From the NCBI RefSeq assembly GCF_013201075.1, contig NZ_CP053708.1, positions 809,501 to 873,500 of the forward strand: 64,000 nucleotides of DNA, written 5' to 3'. The position numbers were made by a program, and so were the translations under genes. Shown piece after piece: positions 1 through 8,764 of the stretch (its first letter is position 1; the number at the start of each line of letters is the position of its first letter). This DNA is from Lichenicola cladoniae (GTDB lineage: Bacteria; Pseudomonadota; Alphaproteobacteria; Acetobacterales; Acetobacteraceae). The notes beneath the pieces were generated by a model that was not told the DNA's origin, made no database searches, and saw only the letters and a program-made list of their open reading frames with translations.

Positions 1-69
1 TCGACCGTCTGCCATACGAGCCGCTGGCTCGGCCAGCTTCCAAGGGCCTCAGAGGTTTACCAGGGCCTG

Positions 70-396
70 TTAGCACCTGATCCGGTCGCATGTGGCTGCG
101 AGGCGGGAGATGCTTTTGAAGGAGCGTGCAGTTTTTTTACAGCGTGTAGCGACTGCGCGCCATTCCTTCAGTCTTTTCCACACCCGTTCAACCGGATTGC
201 GGTTCGTGTGAGATCAATAAGGGACAGGAAAGCGTCTCCCCGTTCCGGCGATTTGGATCAAGGGGCGGGCGCCCAGGCTCCAGACGTGCTCACGGAAGTC
301 GTGGCTGCTGTAGCCCCGTTCGGCGACCACCCACTTCGGAACGCCAAGCAGCTTGTCCAGCAGCGGGTGAAACGAAAGGGCATTCGGCTGAACCAA
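70..396 (-). pseudogene. IS5-family transposase fragment (C-terminal part)
   Basis: The minus strand reads as the C-terminal third of an IS5-type DDE transposase. It contains the segment VVAERGYSSHDFREHVW, which carries the second catalytic region, and then NRNPVERVWKRLKEWRAVATR, which contains the catalytic Glu followed by the usual basic helix. An in-frame TGA at about 214-216 separates the two parts, and the N-terminal two thirds are missing. The reading frame ends at the TAA at 70-72. It overlaps an IS3 scrap on the other strand at its upstream end, so two old insertions are nested. It cannot make an active transposase. Confidence 0.75.
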
Positions 397-546
397 AAGA
401 AGTTGTTCCGGCTCTACCAGCAGGAGAGACTGGGGGTACGCAAGCGGGGCGGTCGGAAGCGGGTATTGGGCACCCGATCGCCGATGGACTTGCGGGAGGC
501 GCCGAACCAGCGCTGATCGCTCGACCTCGTGTCGGACGCTCTCAAC
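370..546 (+). pseudogene. IS3-family OrfB fragment
   Basis: The plus strand shows an internal piece of the IS3 OrfB integrase: GIRLNQKKLFRLYQQERLGV, then RKRGGRKRVLGTRSP, then the region just before the first catalytic Asp. A TGA at about 514-516 replaces the Trp codon expected in the conserved NQRWSLD segment, so the frame is dead. The homology ends at about 546, just before the 38-base end of a Tn3-type transposon that appears to have inserted here. Both ends of the IS are absent. Confidence 0.7.
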
Positions 547-555
547 AACGTATTA

Positions 556-593
556 GGGGTCACTACACGAAAGATAATTTTATGTACGCTAGC
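556..593 (+). repeat. Tn3-family terminal inverted repeat
   Basis: A 38-base sequence starts with GGGGTC and ends with TACGCTAGC, the layout of Tn3-family terminal repeats (GGGG at the tip, ACGCTAAG-like inner end). It lies 19 bases beyond the stop codon of the minus-strand tnpA remnant, the usual position. The matching repeat at the other end was not found in the window, so the transposon is incomplete. The preceding bases TATTA could be half of a 5-base target duplication. Confidence 0.65.
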
Positions 594-612
594 CAAGAAC
601 GGATGTAGAACT

Positions 613-2378
613 CTACGCTGCCAACAGCGACTGGGGCCGACGTAGAGGCTTGAGACCGCTGCGCTCGGGCTCAGCCTCTCCAGGCCAGATGTAATCACCG
701 GTCAGGCTGATGTGCTCCCAGCCAAGCGGTGCAATATGCCTCTTGAGTTCCTGTGGCACGGTCGCCCCGAGCCTCGTAAATGCTTCGTTGGGGTAGCGGG
801 TGTTCCACATGATGATGGCCGCAATCAAGAGGTTCAGCCCTGATGCTCTAAAGGCCTGACTTTCGAATTGTCGATCACGCAATTCGCCAAGCCTATTGAA
901 GAAGACCGCGCGGGCCAGCGCGTTACGGGCCTCGCCCTTGTTCTGGCCAACCTGGGCGCACCGGCGCATGTCGCGACTGAGGATCCAGACAAGAGTGAAC
1001 ACGGTGCGCTCGAGGCGCCCGACGTCACGAAGTGCGACGGCCAGACCGTTCTGGCGTGGATAAGCAGCCAGCCTTCGAAGCATCGGCGAAGCGCTCGTCG
1101 TGCCCGCGCGAATGGAGACAGCGAGGCGCCCGAGCTCGTCCCAGTTTGCCTCCATGTGCCTGATGTCGAGCACGCCGCCCACCAATGGCTCGATCATCGG
1201 GTCGACCGTCATGCCGGGTAGCAGATAGATGCGCCGGTCTTTGATGTCTCGCAGGCGGGGGGCGAACCGGGAGCCAAGGAACAGGCAAAGGGCTAATGAG
1301 TGGTCGGTCGCACCGCCCGTATCAGTGCAGTGCTCGCGGATCTGCAGGCCCGATCGATGCGACAGCAGGCCGTCCAGGACATGCAGCGCCTCGGACGCGG
1401 CGGCCGCGATCACCTTGGTGTGAAACGGCCCAACTGGTCCGAGATGTGTATGTAGAAGGCAACCCCGGGCTCACTGCCATGGCGAGCGCTTATGTCACCC
1501 AGGCCGCTCCCCTGACTGCCCGATCGGAAATACTGCCCGTCCGATGACGAGCGGGAACCGTCTCCCCAGACGGTGGAGAGCGGCAAGGTCCGATAGGTAT
1601 CGACAAGACGGGCGAGGGCGGCAGCGTAGGTCTCCTCACGGATATGTCAGTCATGCACCCAGGCGAGTCGGCGGGACGTGACACCGCTGCACGTCTCGGC
1701 CATCCGCGTCAGGCCCAGGTTGATCCCGTCAGCCAGCACAGTGGCCAAAAGCGCTGTGCGGTCCTCTGCGGCTCGACCGGTGCGCTGGTGCGTAAAGCGC
1801 GCCGAGAAGTCAGTCCAGCGGTCGACTTCCATCAGCAGGTCCGTGATGCGGATCCGTGGAAGCAGGTCGTAGGCCGCGTTTCTGGCGACGCCGGCCTCGG
1901 GTGGCGTCGTCGCCTTGAGCGGGGTGATCTTCAACTCACCACCGTCTAGACGCGCGTCGGGGAGCTGCCCGATCCGGGCTAGTGCGGTCACCATGACGAG
2001 CTTGCCGTGGGGCAGCATCTGACGGTCCTCCAGATGTGTTCCCCAGAGCGATGAGACCGCGATCGGCAGCGGTCCGTTTGCCTTCATCAGATCGAAGCTC
2101 GGTCGCGGGATCAGCGCATTATCAAAGGACTGGTCGTGCTGACTGCCCTCGACCCAGATGTCTCCGGCGCGCAGGCGATCGCCAAGCTCGGACAGGACGC
2201 AGAGCTCGTAAGGCCGACGATCGATCTTGCCATTCGGCATTACGAAACTGCGCCACGAGCGTCTGATAAAACCGGTCGGGGCGGTGTCGGGCAGGCCACG
2301 CCGTCGTGTCTGCCAGATCTCTCGCAGAATGCCGATGGCTTCGAGCAGGCTCGCCGAACTCCGGTGCACGTACCTCAT
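613..2378 (-). pseudogene. tnpA: Tn3-family transposase TnpA, broken and 5'-truncated
   Basis: About the C-terminal 590 residues of a Tn3-type transposase can be read on the minus strand. Recognisable blocks are STVWGDGSRSSSDGQYF with its catalytic Asp, DISARHGSEPGVAFY, HCTDTGGATDH and the end block PLGWEHISLTGDYIW. A TGA at about 1645 stands where the family has Trp in HDWYIREE. A one-base frameshift near 1425 joins the frame at 1426-1644 to the frame at 613-1413. The 5' end of the gene (higher coordinates) is cut off by the IS5 element starting at 2388. No adjacent resolvase remains here, although resolvase scraps lie near 16.0 and 17.5 kb. Confidence 0.9.
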
Positions 2379-2387
2379 CGGGACTAA

Positions 2388-3251
2388 GAGCGCCTTTCAA
2401 AACCTCTTCTGCAGCGTGTTGAAGCAGATCAATGAGCAGGCGAGAGCGGTGAACGCGTGGTGGATATCGCTTCTGCGCTCGTAGCGCGTGACGAGGCGGC
2501 GGTAGCGGTTGATCCACGCGAAGGTCCGCTCGATGACCCACCTGTGTCGGCCCAGCTTCTGGCTGGTCTCGACGCCGCGCCGGGCGATGCGGGGTGAGAT
2601 CCCACGGCTGCTGCAGGCCTGGCGGCACCGTCGGTGATCATGGGCCTTGTCGGCGTGCAGCTTGTCCGGCCGGTGTCGTGCCCGGCCCGGCTTGCCGCCG
2701 ATCGCCAGGATGCTGTCGAGCAGTTCCTCGAACGGCATGCTGTCGTTGGTGTTGGCGCCGGTCAGGATGAAGGCGAGCGGGATGCCGCTCCGGTCCGTGA
2801 CGAGATGGCGTTTCATGCCGAGCCTGCCCCGATCGGTCGGGTTTGGCCCTGTCTTGTCGCCCCCCTTTTTTGCAGCCAGCGATGCGCTGTCCAGGCAGGC
2901 CCGGCTCCAGTCGATCCGGTCGGCCGCCCGCAGCCGACGCAGCGGTTCGCGGTTTAGTGCATCCCACACGCCCGCCTCTTGCCGATCCCGCAAGCGACGC
3001 CAGCACGTGATGCCCGAGCCGCACCCCACCTCGAGCGGTAGCATCGCCCGCTGGATGCCGGTCCGTAGCACGAACAGGATCCCGGTCAGCGCCGCCCGAT
3101 CCGGTACCCGCGGCCTGCCGCCCCGCGGTCGTGGCGGAGGCACGGGCAGCAACGGCTCGATGATCGACCAGAGGGCGTCGGAGACGAGCGCAGAAGCCAT
3201 GTCTCCTCATGAATCAGATCGCCAGGCAGTACAAGGTTTTGAAAGGCGCTC
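2388..3251 (-). mobile_element. Intact IS5-family insertion sequence (864 bp)
   Basis: The element is bounded by perfect inverted repeats GAGCGCCTTTCAAAACCT at 2388 and its complement ending at 3251. It is flanked by a direct TAA at 2385-2387 and 3252-3254. A TNA target duplication is typical of the IS427 group of IS5. It sits at the junction between the Tn3 remnant and the 3' tail of another IS. One intact transposase gene fills it. The clean ends, target duplication and open frame indicate recent transposition. Confidence 0.92.
2397..3200 (-). CDS. IS5-family (IS427-like) transposase
   Basis: This 267-residue protein is a complete DDE transposase for the surrounding element. The N-terminal part has the DUF4096-like segment (SDALWSIIEPLLP, GGRPRVPDRAALTGILFVLR). 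The catalytic triad is visible as Asp in CLDSASLAAKKGG, Asp in LHADKAHDH and Glu in WVIERTFAWINRYRRL. Many IS427-group elements need a frameshift between two frames; this copy is one continuous frame. A decayed relative lies at 30130-30750. Confidence 0.92.
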   Translation of the reverse strand: MASALVSDALWSIIEPLLPVPPPRPRGGRPRVPDRAALTGILFVLRTGIQRAMLPLEVGCGSGITCWRRLRDRQEAGVWDALNREPLRRLRAADRIDWSRACLDSASLAAKKGGDKTGPNPTDRGRLGMKRHLVTDRSGIPLAFILTGANTNDSMPFEELLDSILAIGGKPGRARHRPDKLHADKAHDHRRCRQACSSRGISPRIARRGVETSQKLGRHRWVIERTFAWINRYRRLVTRYERRSDIHHAFTALACSLICFNTLQKRF

Positions 3252-3381
3252 TAAGTCGCCATCGCCGTCAGCGCACTTAATCGCATGATCCGAACAGCCA
3301 AGCCCGTATCGGTTCGGGCATCCCAACGTTACCTGCTGGTAGGGCGGTCCAAACCCTGTAGACGATCCATGCACCAACGCC
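3252..3381 (+). mobile_element. 3' end remnant of an IS5-type element (same family as 7484-8536)
   Basis: The first 56 bases (3252-3307) are identical to 8410-8465 and encode the C-terminal tail VAIAVSALNRMIRTAKPV of an IS5-type transposase. The remnant ends with ATGCACCAACGCC, the terminal repeat seen at both ends of the 7484-8536 copy. The rest of the element is missing, replaced by the IS5 element at 2388-3251 and Tn3 sequence beyond it. It therefore marks the left border of the phosphoesterase/response-regulator segment. Confidence 0.7.
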
Positions 3382-3409
3382 AGTCGAACCGCATTGCGGT
3401 CCGACTGGC
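3379..3409 (-). terminator. Hairpin downstream of the phosphoesterase gene
   Basis: GCCAGTCG at 3379-3386 pairs with CGACTGGC at 3402-3409, and ACCGC pairs with GCGGT inside it around a three-base loop, with one mismatch. The 13-pair stem lies 22 bases beyond the stop of the minus-strand phosphoesterase gene, where a terminator would sit. No clear T-run follows on the minus strand, so it may be Rho-assisted or only protect the transcript end. Confidence 0.5.
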
Positions 3410-3431
3410 CGTCTTAAGCCCGTCGACGTGA

Positions 3432-6374
3432 TCAGTCGTCTTTATCAACCACAGAACTGGCGGCGATCCGCGGGTAGGCGACGCCCGGCCTGGTGCCCTC
3501 CCAAAGCACCCGATTGAACAGCGCCGTCGGCACCCGGTCCTCAACCGAGAAGTCGAAACCGGCAGTCTTTTTCGCCCACCACGCGGCGTCGTGTAATGGC
3601 CGGATGTCTGGTCCGGCAGCATAGCGGATTCCGGTCTGGTTGGCGGCGACGAGCGTCGTTGTCTTGAGGATCGTCGATGCCGTGGCGGTGTAGGACCAGT
3701 CGCCAGAGCCGGAGATATCGAACACGTCGGCCATCGGCGCCGCATTGGCGGTCAGCAGGCTGATATGCGCGGTACCCAGGATATCCTCCATGGTGCGCAG
3801 CATGTTGACCTGATTGTAACGGGTGCTGACGACGGCATGCTGCCTGACGTAGGCGCCGGCGACGTAGGCGGTAGCGCGATGGCTGTCGACATGGTCCGGC
3901 CCATCCTGGCTGTCGTCCTCGATGACAAACACCAGCGTACTTTTTGCAAACGGGCTTTCGCTGACGGTCTGCAGCACGCGGCCGATGGCCAGGTCGTTAT
4001 CGGCCTCCTGGGTTTCCGGCGTATTCACGCCGGCCAGCGCGGTCGCAAAGTTGCCTGTATGATCGTGGCTGAGGCGAACGGTTTCGAAGGCGGGCAGATT
4101 ATTGTCATGCACATAGTGCCTGAACTCGCGCTTCCACTCGTTGACGTTCCACTGGTCGGAGAAGTTCTGGTCGAAGCCCCGGAAGTAGAGGTCGGTATTG
4201 CCCTGCAATGCCGGATGCAGCTCGGCAACCTGCTGGATGCCGGCGGCGCCGGCGTTTGTGATGGGCTGGCCGTTCAGGGTTGTCGGGCCGATATTGTTGA
4301 CCATGAAACCATAGTTGCGAACGCTCAGACCGGCCTTGATCGCAGCGACAAAAATGTAGCCGTTCTGCTGGCCTGGCTCGTCGCCGAAAACGGTGTCGGT
4401 CGCGGCGATATCGGACGGGCCGGGAAGCAGATTGGCGGTTCCCCCGGGCAGGAGCGCGGACAGCGTGTTATAGTTGTAGACGGTGCCGTTGACCGTGGTG
4501 GGCGCCACTGCGTCGACGCGCGCGGCATCGGCGACGCCGACCGGCACGTTGCGGTTCGAGCCTTCGGTCTCGTAGGAAAGCCCACGGTTGACATAGGCGT
4601 AGTTCTGCTGCTGCGTCACTTCCTCGTCGTTGGTGATGCGGCCGCGCATCGACCACGACCAGCCATCCATGCTGCCGTCCGCCGGATCGAAGAAATTGTC
4701 GAGCGTCACGTACTGGCGCGAGATCCTGTGGAAGTTCGGGGTGATGTCCCGGCCGAACTGGACCAGCGACGGGTCGGCGTTGGCGCCGTTCTTGAGATCG
4801 CCGAGGATCTGATCAAACGTGCGGTTCTCCTTGATGATGTAGATGACGTGTTTGATGCGCCGCCTCAGGAACGACATCACCTGCCTGTCAGCAGCCGGCA
4901 CCCTGGCAGAGTAGCCGTTGTTCTTCGCGACCTGTTCGGTCAGATCGATCAGTTGCTGAGCGTCCGGCGTCGGCGCGCTGATTAGCGAAGCCTGCTCGAG
5001 CTGAAACTGATACTGGTTGGCGGCATTGGACGCGGCGGCGGCGATCGTGTTGGCCGCGAGGATGCCGGCCGGGTTATTGCTGTAGCCCGGTGGGATCGGG
5101 GCAAATGCCTTGTACTGGATAGAGCCGGTGTTGGTCATCAGGTTGGCGGGATTGGGGCCGGTGTTGCTCTTGCCATTGATGATGTACATCTGGCGGCCAT
5201 CCGTGCTGAAGGCGATGTCCTTCGGCGCGTAGGCGGTCGGGATCAGGCCGGTCACGCTCAAAGCCTGGCTGCCGGTCAACGGCACGACCGCGATGTTGTT
5301 GGCGCCGTTGTTGACGACATAGAGCGTCTTGCTGTCCGGGGACAGGGTTACGGCATACGGTGCAGCGCCGGTATAGCGGGGTCCTTTGAGCATTCCGGCC
5401 GGGGCGCGGACATCGATTTCGCGTAGGAGGCTGTTGCTGGCGACGTCGATCAGGCCAACACGATCCTGGTTATCCTCGGCGACAAACAGCACGCCGTCCC
5501 GCAACACCATGCCGTATGGGTTGCCCGAAAGCTTGATCCGCTTGACCAGGCGGCCTGCGGTGCCGGAGATGTCGACAACGACGATCTCGCGATCCCGGGT
5601 CGAGGACACGTAGGCGTCGTTACCGTTGATCGCGACCGCGAACGGATATTCGCCGCCGGCCACACCGTTGGTGCCGCTGGTGTTGAACGGACGCAGATCA
5701 AAGTCGAACCTGATCCGGGCACTCGCAACGTCGCCTACGGTAATCGAGTCGTTATAGTTGTTCGCAGCAACCAGCGTCCGGCCATCGGCCGAAATCGCGA
5801 GGCCGATGGTTTCCGGCTTGACCAGAAGGCCCAGTCCGCCCGAACCGGCCTGAGCGTGGCCAAGCGGGACGGTTTTCGTGAGGGAAAAGACGCCGTCGTT
5901 TTTCGTATAGGCGTAGACGGCGTCGTCGGATCCGCCGGCGGCGAACAGGATGTTGCCATCAGGCGACCAGACCAGCCCACGATTGGCATTCGGCTGCTTC
6001 AGCACCTGGACCAGGGATGGCCGGCGCGCGTTGCTGCCGCTGATGTCGTAGATGAAGATATACTGAGTCGAATTGGCGGTATCGGTGACGCCGCTCGCAT
6101 TGTGCAGGGAGTTCTGGCCGCCGGTGACAATCGCCAGGCTTTTTCCATCCGGGCTGACTGCCTCGAGCAGCGCCTCGCTGGCGATGAAGTTCGGGTAGTC
6201 AGGCAGCTTCGGGTTCAAGAGCTGTTGCTCGGCACCCCGGATGGCCAGCGGGGTAATGTAAAGGTTGGTCGGCAATTCAACCCCTCTCGGGGTCGCATCG
6301 GCGACCGTCGCGAACGACAGGGCGCTGGTGGCGAAGAGGGCGGTCCGGAGCCTTTGGCTCAAACGGATGGGCAT
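3432..6374 (-). CDS. Secreted beta-propeller / phosphoesterase-family protein
   Basis: The 980-residue protein has a signal peptide (residues 1 to about 29, ending near ATVADA), a YVTN-like beta-propeller over roughly residues 60-450 (repeated SPDGK, SADGR and STDGR turns), and a C-terminal phosphoesterase-family domain from about residue 505 (HVIYIIKENRTFDQILGD). The latter is the start of the PF04185 fold shared with acid phosphatases and phospholipase C. Late metal-site segments include FVIEDDSQDGPDHVDSHR. It should act outside the inner membrane on a phosphate ester; the substrate is unknown. The start at 6374 is chosen because GGAG lies seven bases upstream; an ATG six bases earlier is too close to it. 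A response regulator is divergent upstream. Confidence 0.85.
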   Translation of the reverse strand: MPIRLSQRLRTALFATSALSFATVADATPRGVELPTNLYITPLAIRGAEQQLLNPKLPDYPNFIASEALLEAVSPDGKSLAIVTGGQNSLHNASGVTDTANSTQYIFIYDISGSNARRPSLVQVLKQPNANRGLVWSPDGNILFAAGGSDDAVYAYTKNDGVFSLTKTVPLGHAQAGSGGLGLLVKPETIGLAISADGRTLVAANNYNDSITVGDVASARIRFDFDLRPFNTSGTNGVAGGEYPFAVAINGNDAYVSSTRDREIVVVDISGTAGRLVKRIKLSGNPYGMVLRDGVLFVAEDNQDRVGLIDVASNSLLREIDVRAPAGMLKGPRYTGAAPYAVTLSPDSKTLYVVNNGANNIAVVPLTGSQALSVTGLIPTAYAPKDIAFSTDGRQMYIINGKSNTGPNPANLMTNTGSIQYKAFAPIPPGYSNNPAGILAANTIAAAASNAANQYQFQLEQASLISAPTPDAQQLIDLTEQVAKNNGYSARVPAADRQVMSFLRRRIKHVIYIIKENRTFDQILGDLKNGANADPSLVQFGRDITPNFHRISRQYVTLDNFFDPADGSMDGWSWSMRGRITNDEEVTQQQNYAYVNRGLSYETEGSNRNVPVGVADAARVDAVAPTTVNGTVYNYNTLSALLPGGTANLLPGPSDIAATDTVFGDEPGQQNGYIFVAAIKAGLSVRNYGFMVNNIGPTTLNGQPITNAGAAGIQQVAELHPALQGNTDLYFRGFDQNFSDQWNVNEWKREFRHYVHDNNLPAFETVRLSHDHTGNFATALAGVNTPETQEADNDLAIGRVLQTVSESPFAKSTLVFVIEDDSQDGPDHVDSHRATAYVAGAYVRQHAVVSTRYNQVNMLRTMEDILGTAHISLLTANAAPMADVFDISGSGDWSYTATASTILKTTTLVAANQTGIRYAAGPDIRPLHDAAWWAKKTAGFDFSVEDRVPTALFNRVLWEGTRPGVAYPRIAASSVVDKDD

Positions 6375-6671
6375 GGGCATTCTCCTTTGCTGGCGCGCCG
6401 GCTTGTCACGGGTGTCGGCACGGATCATCGTGTCAAAGACTACAGTTCGGGATCTGATGGTCGGCCGGTCGCGGCGGGGACTGGACGATGAAGCGCACGG
6501 ATTGACTGGCAACAAGGCGGTTTGGCCGCGCTTTCATAAAACTGTCTCCGAATCCCATCGGTTGAGACCATAGGATATTTGCCTGACGGAACGCTGACGG
6601 TACGGTCGCACTGGGCGCCTCGGCGTACGATGTCATATAAACTTCGCGGTTGACGCCGCAGGACCAGGTGC

Positions 6672-7391
6672 GTGACACGACCGATGCGGATATTGCTGAT
6701 CGAGGACCATGCCACACTTCGGGAGATGCTGAGCGCGCATCTTCGCCATATAGGCTTTGCTGTGGATGTCATGCCGACGGGTCGTCTGGCGTTGGCGGCG
6801 GCGGCGGCGGCACCCTACAACGCCATCGTGCTCGATCTCGGTCTACCTGACATGGACGGCATGGCCGTGTTGGAGGAATTGCGTGGCAGTGCGAATGCCG
6901 ATGCCGCCGTGCTCATCCTGACCGCCCGGGGTGGACTGGAAGATCGGGTTGCCGGTCTGGACGCAGGTGCCGACGATTATCTCCTCAAGCCATTCGATCT
7001 CCCGGAGTTCGACGCCCGGCTACGGGCGGTGATCCGCCATGGCGCAAGTCGGGCGGCTGACCGCGGACGGTTGCTAAGGTTCGGCGATCTGGCCTTCGAC
7101 GCGGTCTCTCGCGAGGCTCAGGCGGGACCGCTGAAGTTATCTCTGACGCGTCGCGAGCGCGCGCTGCTCGAGGCCTTGCTTGAAGCCGGCGGCCGTACGG
7201 TGCAGCGGGATGCTATCGAAGGCCGTCTCTATAGCTTCAACGAGCCCGTCGGCAGCAATGCACTCGAGGCTGCCGTTTCACGACTACGTCGTCACCTTGC
7301 AGACGCCGGGTCCAACGTCACGGTGGAGAACCTGCGCGGTGTAGGCTATCGCCTGCTGGCGTTCGAGCCGCATGCGGATGAGACCACGTGA
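6672..7391 (+). CDS. OmpR/PhoB-family response regulator
   Basis: The 239-residue protein has a receiver domain (residues 5-118) with the acidic pair ED at 11-12, the phospho-acceptor Asp55 in IVLDLGLPDMDG and the Lys in LLKPFD. A winged-helix DNA-binding domain follows (about 138-232, with SNALEAAVSRLRR and RGVGYRL), as in PmrA/QseB-type regulators. I start it at GTG 6672; an ATG at 6684 is the alternative. It overlaps the start of a sensor-kinase gene by a GTGA junction, but that kinase is truncated, so this regulator has no cognate kinase in the window. The divergent phosphoesterase gene is a plausible target. Confidence 0.9.
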   Translation: MTRPMRILLIEDHATLREMLSAHLRHIGFAVDVMPTGRLALAAAAAAPYNAIVLDLGLPDMDGMAVLEELRGSANADAAVLILTARGGLEDRVAGLDAGADDYLLKPFDLPEFDARLRAVIRHGASRAADRGRLLRFGDLAFDAVSREAQAGPLKLSLTRRERALLEALLEAGGRTVQRDAIEGRLYSFNEPVGSNALEAAVSRLRRHLADAGSNVTVENLRGVGYRLLAFEPHADETT

Positions 7392-7480
7392 CGTGGCACC
7401 GCAGCCTGCGTGCCCGGTTTATCGTTTCGATCAGCATCGTTCTCGGCTTCGTCTGCATACTGGTGACGGTTGCGCACTAA
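7388..7480 (+). pseudogene. Sensor histidine kinase, N-terminal stub
   Basis: The frame starts with GTG overlapping the stop codon of the response regulator and reads 30 residues. After the cytoplasmic start WHRSLRARF it enters a first membrane helix (IVSISIVLGFVCILVTVA) and stops at TAA 7478-7480. This is the usual beginning of a two-component sensor kinase. The IS remnant beginning at 7484 replaces everything downstream, and no kinase sequence resumes after it. The signalling pair is therefore broken. Confidence 0.7.
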
Positions 7481-7483
7481 CTG

Positions 7484-8536
7484 GGCGTTGGTGCATGGAT
7501 GCAGGAGGTAGCATCGCCTGAGTAGCCCGGCTACGCCGCCATCGCATCCCGAAGCAGCGCAGGCAGGTAACGAACTGGCCGGCCTACGAGGCAGGCCTGC
7601 GGCAGCGTGGCGACCTGACCATCTGGCTGGACGAGGCTGCGCTGTCGGGCTGGAACACGCCGCGCAGGACGACACGAAGTGGCCAGCCGCCCTACACGGA
7701 CCTGGCCATCGAGTTGGTGCTGAAGCTGCGGCTGGTCTTCCATCTGGCGCTGCGCCAGGCCGAAGGCTTCGCCCGTTCGGTACTGCGCCTGCTGGGCCTG
7801 GACCTTTCTGTGCCGGACCATACCACGCTCAGCCGCCGCAGCCGGGCGTTCGCCGGTCGGCAACCGCGTTCCGCACAATGCGGCGGGCCAGTCCATGTCG
7901 TGCTGGACAGCACCGGATTGCAGACGTTGGCCAGGGCGAGTGGGATGGCGAGAAGCACGGCCGAACACCGCGGCGATGGCGAAAGCTGCATCTGGTCGTC
8001 GCTGCTGAAACCGGCGAGATCGTAGCGCACGTCCTGACCGATCCGATTTCGGTGACATCACCGCCGTCCCTGTCCCGCTCGCGACGGTTGAGGGATAGAT
8101 CGCCAGCGTAATCGCTGACGGCGCCTATGACGGCGCGTCCGTCTACCGGGCGGCATCTCCGCGCCAGCGCGATCCGCCACCTGACATCGTCATCCCGCCG
8201 CTTGCGTCCTCGATGATCAACGACAACAAGACCTATGCCGCGACAGCCCGGGATCGTCATGTCCGATACATTGTTGAGAGGAGCCGCATGGCCTGGCAGA
8301 AGGCAACCGGGTACGGGCGCCGCAGCATCGTGAGAACCGCGATCGGCCGCTACAAGCACGGCATCGGTGCGAAACTGCGAGCCAGATCAGCCGATGGCCA
8401 GCGGGGCTAAGTCGCCATCGCCGTCAGCGCACTTAATCGCATGATCCGAACAGCCAAGCCCGTCTCGGTCCGTCAGAACTGATCCTCCACACTGGGAAGA
8501 AATATCTCACCAGCCTCCGGTCCATGCGCCAACGCC
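7484..8536 (+). mobile_element. Degenerate IS5-type element interrupting the kinase gene
   Basis: The ends GGCGTTGGTGCATGGA (7484) and TCCATGCGCCAACGCC (to 8536) form 16-base inverted repeats with one mismatch. Inside is a transposase coding region of about 300 codons broken by several frameshifts and a stop: LRQRGDLTIWLDEAALSGW, LVFHLALRQAEGFARSVLRL, then GEWDGEKHGRTPRRWRKLHLV, then VIADGAYDGASVYRAA and the tail VAIAVSALNRMIRTAKPVSVR. No clear target duplication is visible. It matches in part the scrap at 3252-3381. Confidence 0.85.
7559..8479 (+). pseudogene. IS5-type transposase, frameshifted
   Basis: The coding frame moves between three frames (breaks near 7900, 8050-8100 and an in-frame TAG just before the tail at about 8410). 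Conserved DDE context survives: VHVVLDSTGL with the first Asp, VIADGAYDG with the second, and RTAIGRYKH near the position of the Glu. The gene cannot make a full transposase. It lies inside the IS remnant bounded by the inverted repeats at 7484 and 8536. Confidence 0.8.
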
Positions 8537-8551
8537 TGTAGCCGCCTATTC

Positions 8552-8716
8552 ACCGGACGCTCACCAGATGTTTAGTCCCGGCATTTGGTGGATCAGGTCG
8601 AGCGTGAATCGTTTTTGGCTCAGAAGTCCAGGTTTTGCAGATGGCTTCGTAGGGGGTGAGGCCCTTCAGGGTCTTCAGTCGCCGACCGAAGTTGTAGGCA
8701 TCAGCATATGCCCGTG
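8552..8716 (-). pseudogene. IS481-family transposase C-terminal scrap
   Basis: The minus strand reads AYNFGRRLKTLKGLTPYEAI followed by CKTWTSEP, the near-C-terminal signature of IS481 transposases. A one-base shift after SEPK breaks the final residues, where the family ends in HQMPGLN (visible in another frame). Only about 50 residues remain, and no IS ends were recognised. It abuts the ISKra4 scrap on the opposite strand. Confidence 0.7.
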
Positions 8717-8764
8717 CATGAACGACTGGGACTTCGTGGACATTTCCTGGTCGCCTTTGACCGA

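Noticed and set aside
2634-3288. Plus-strand frames over the IS5 transposase
   Set aside because: They are antisense to an intact transposase with a full DDE triad.
3765-4985. Open frame of 406 codons on the plus strand
   Set aside because: It is antisense to the phosphoesterase gene and has no recognisable fold.
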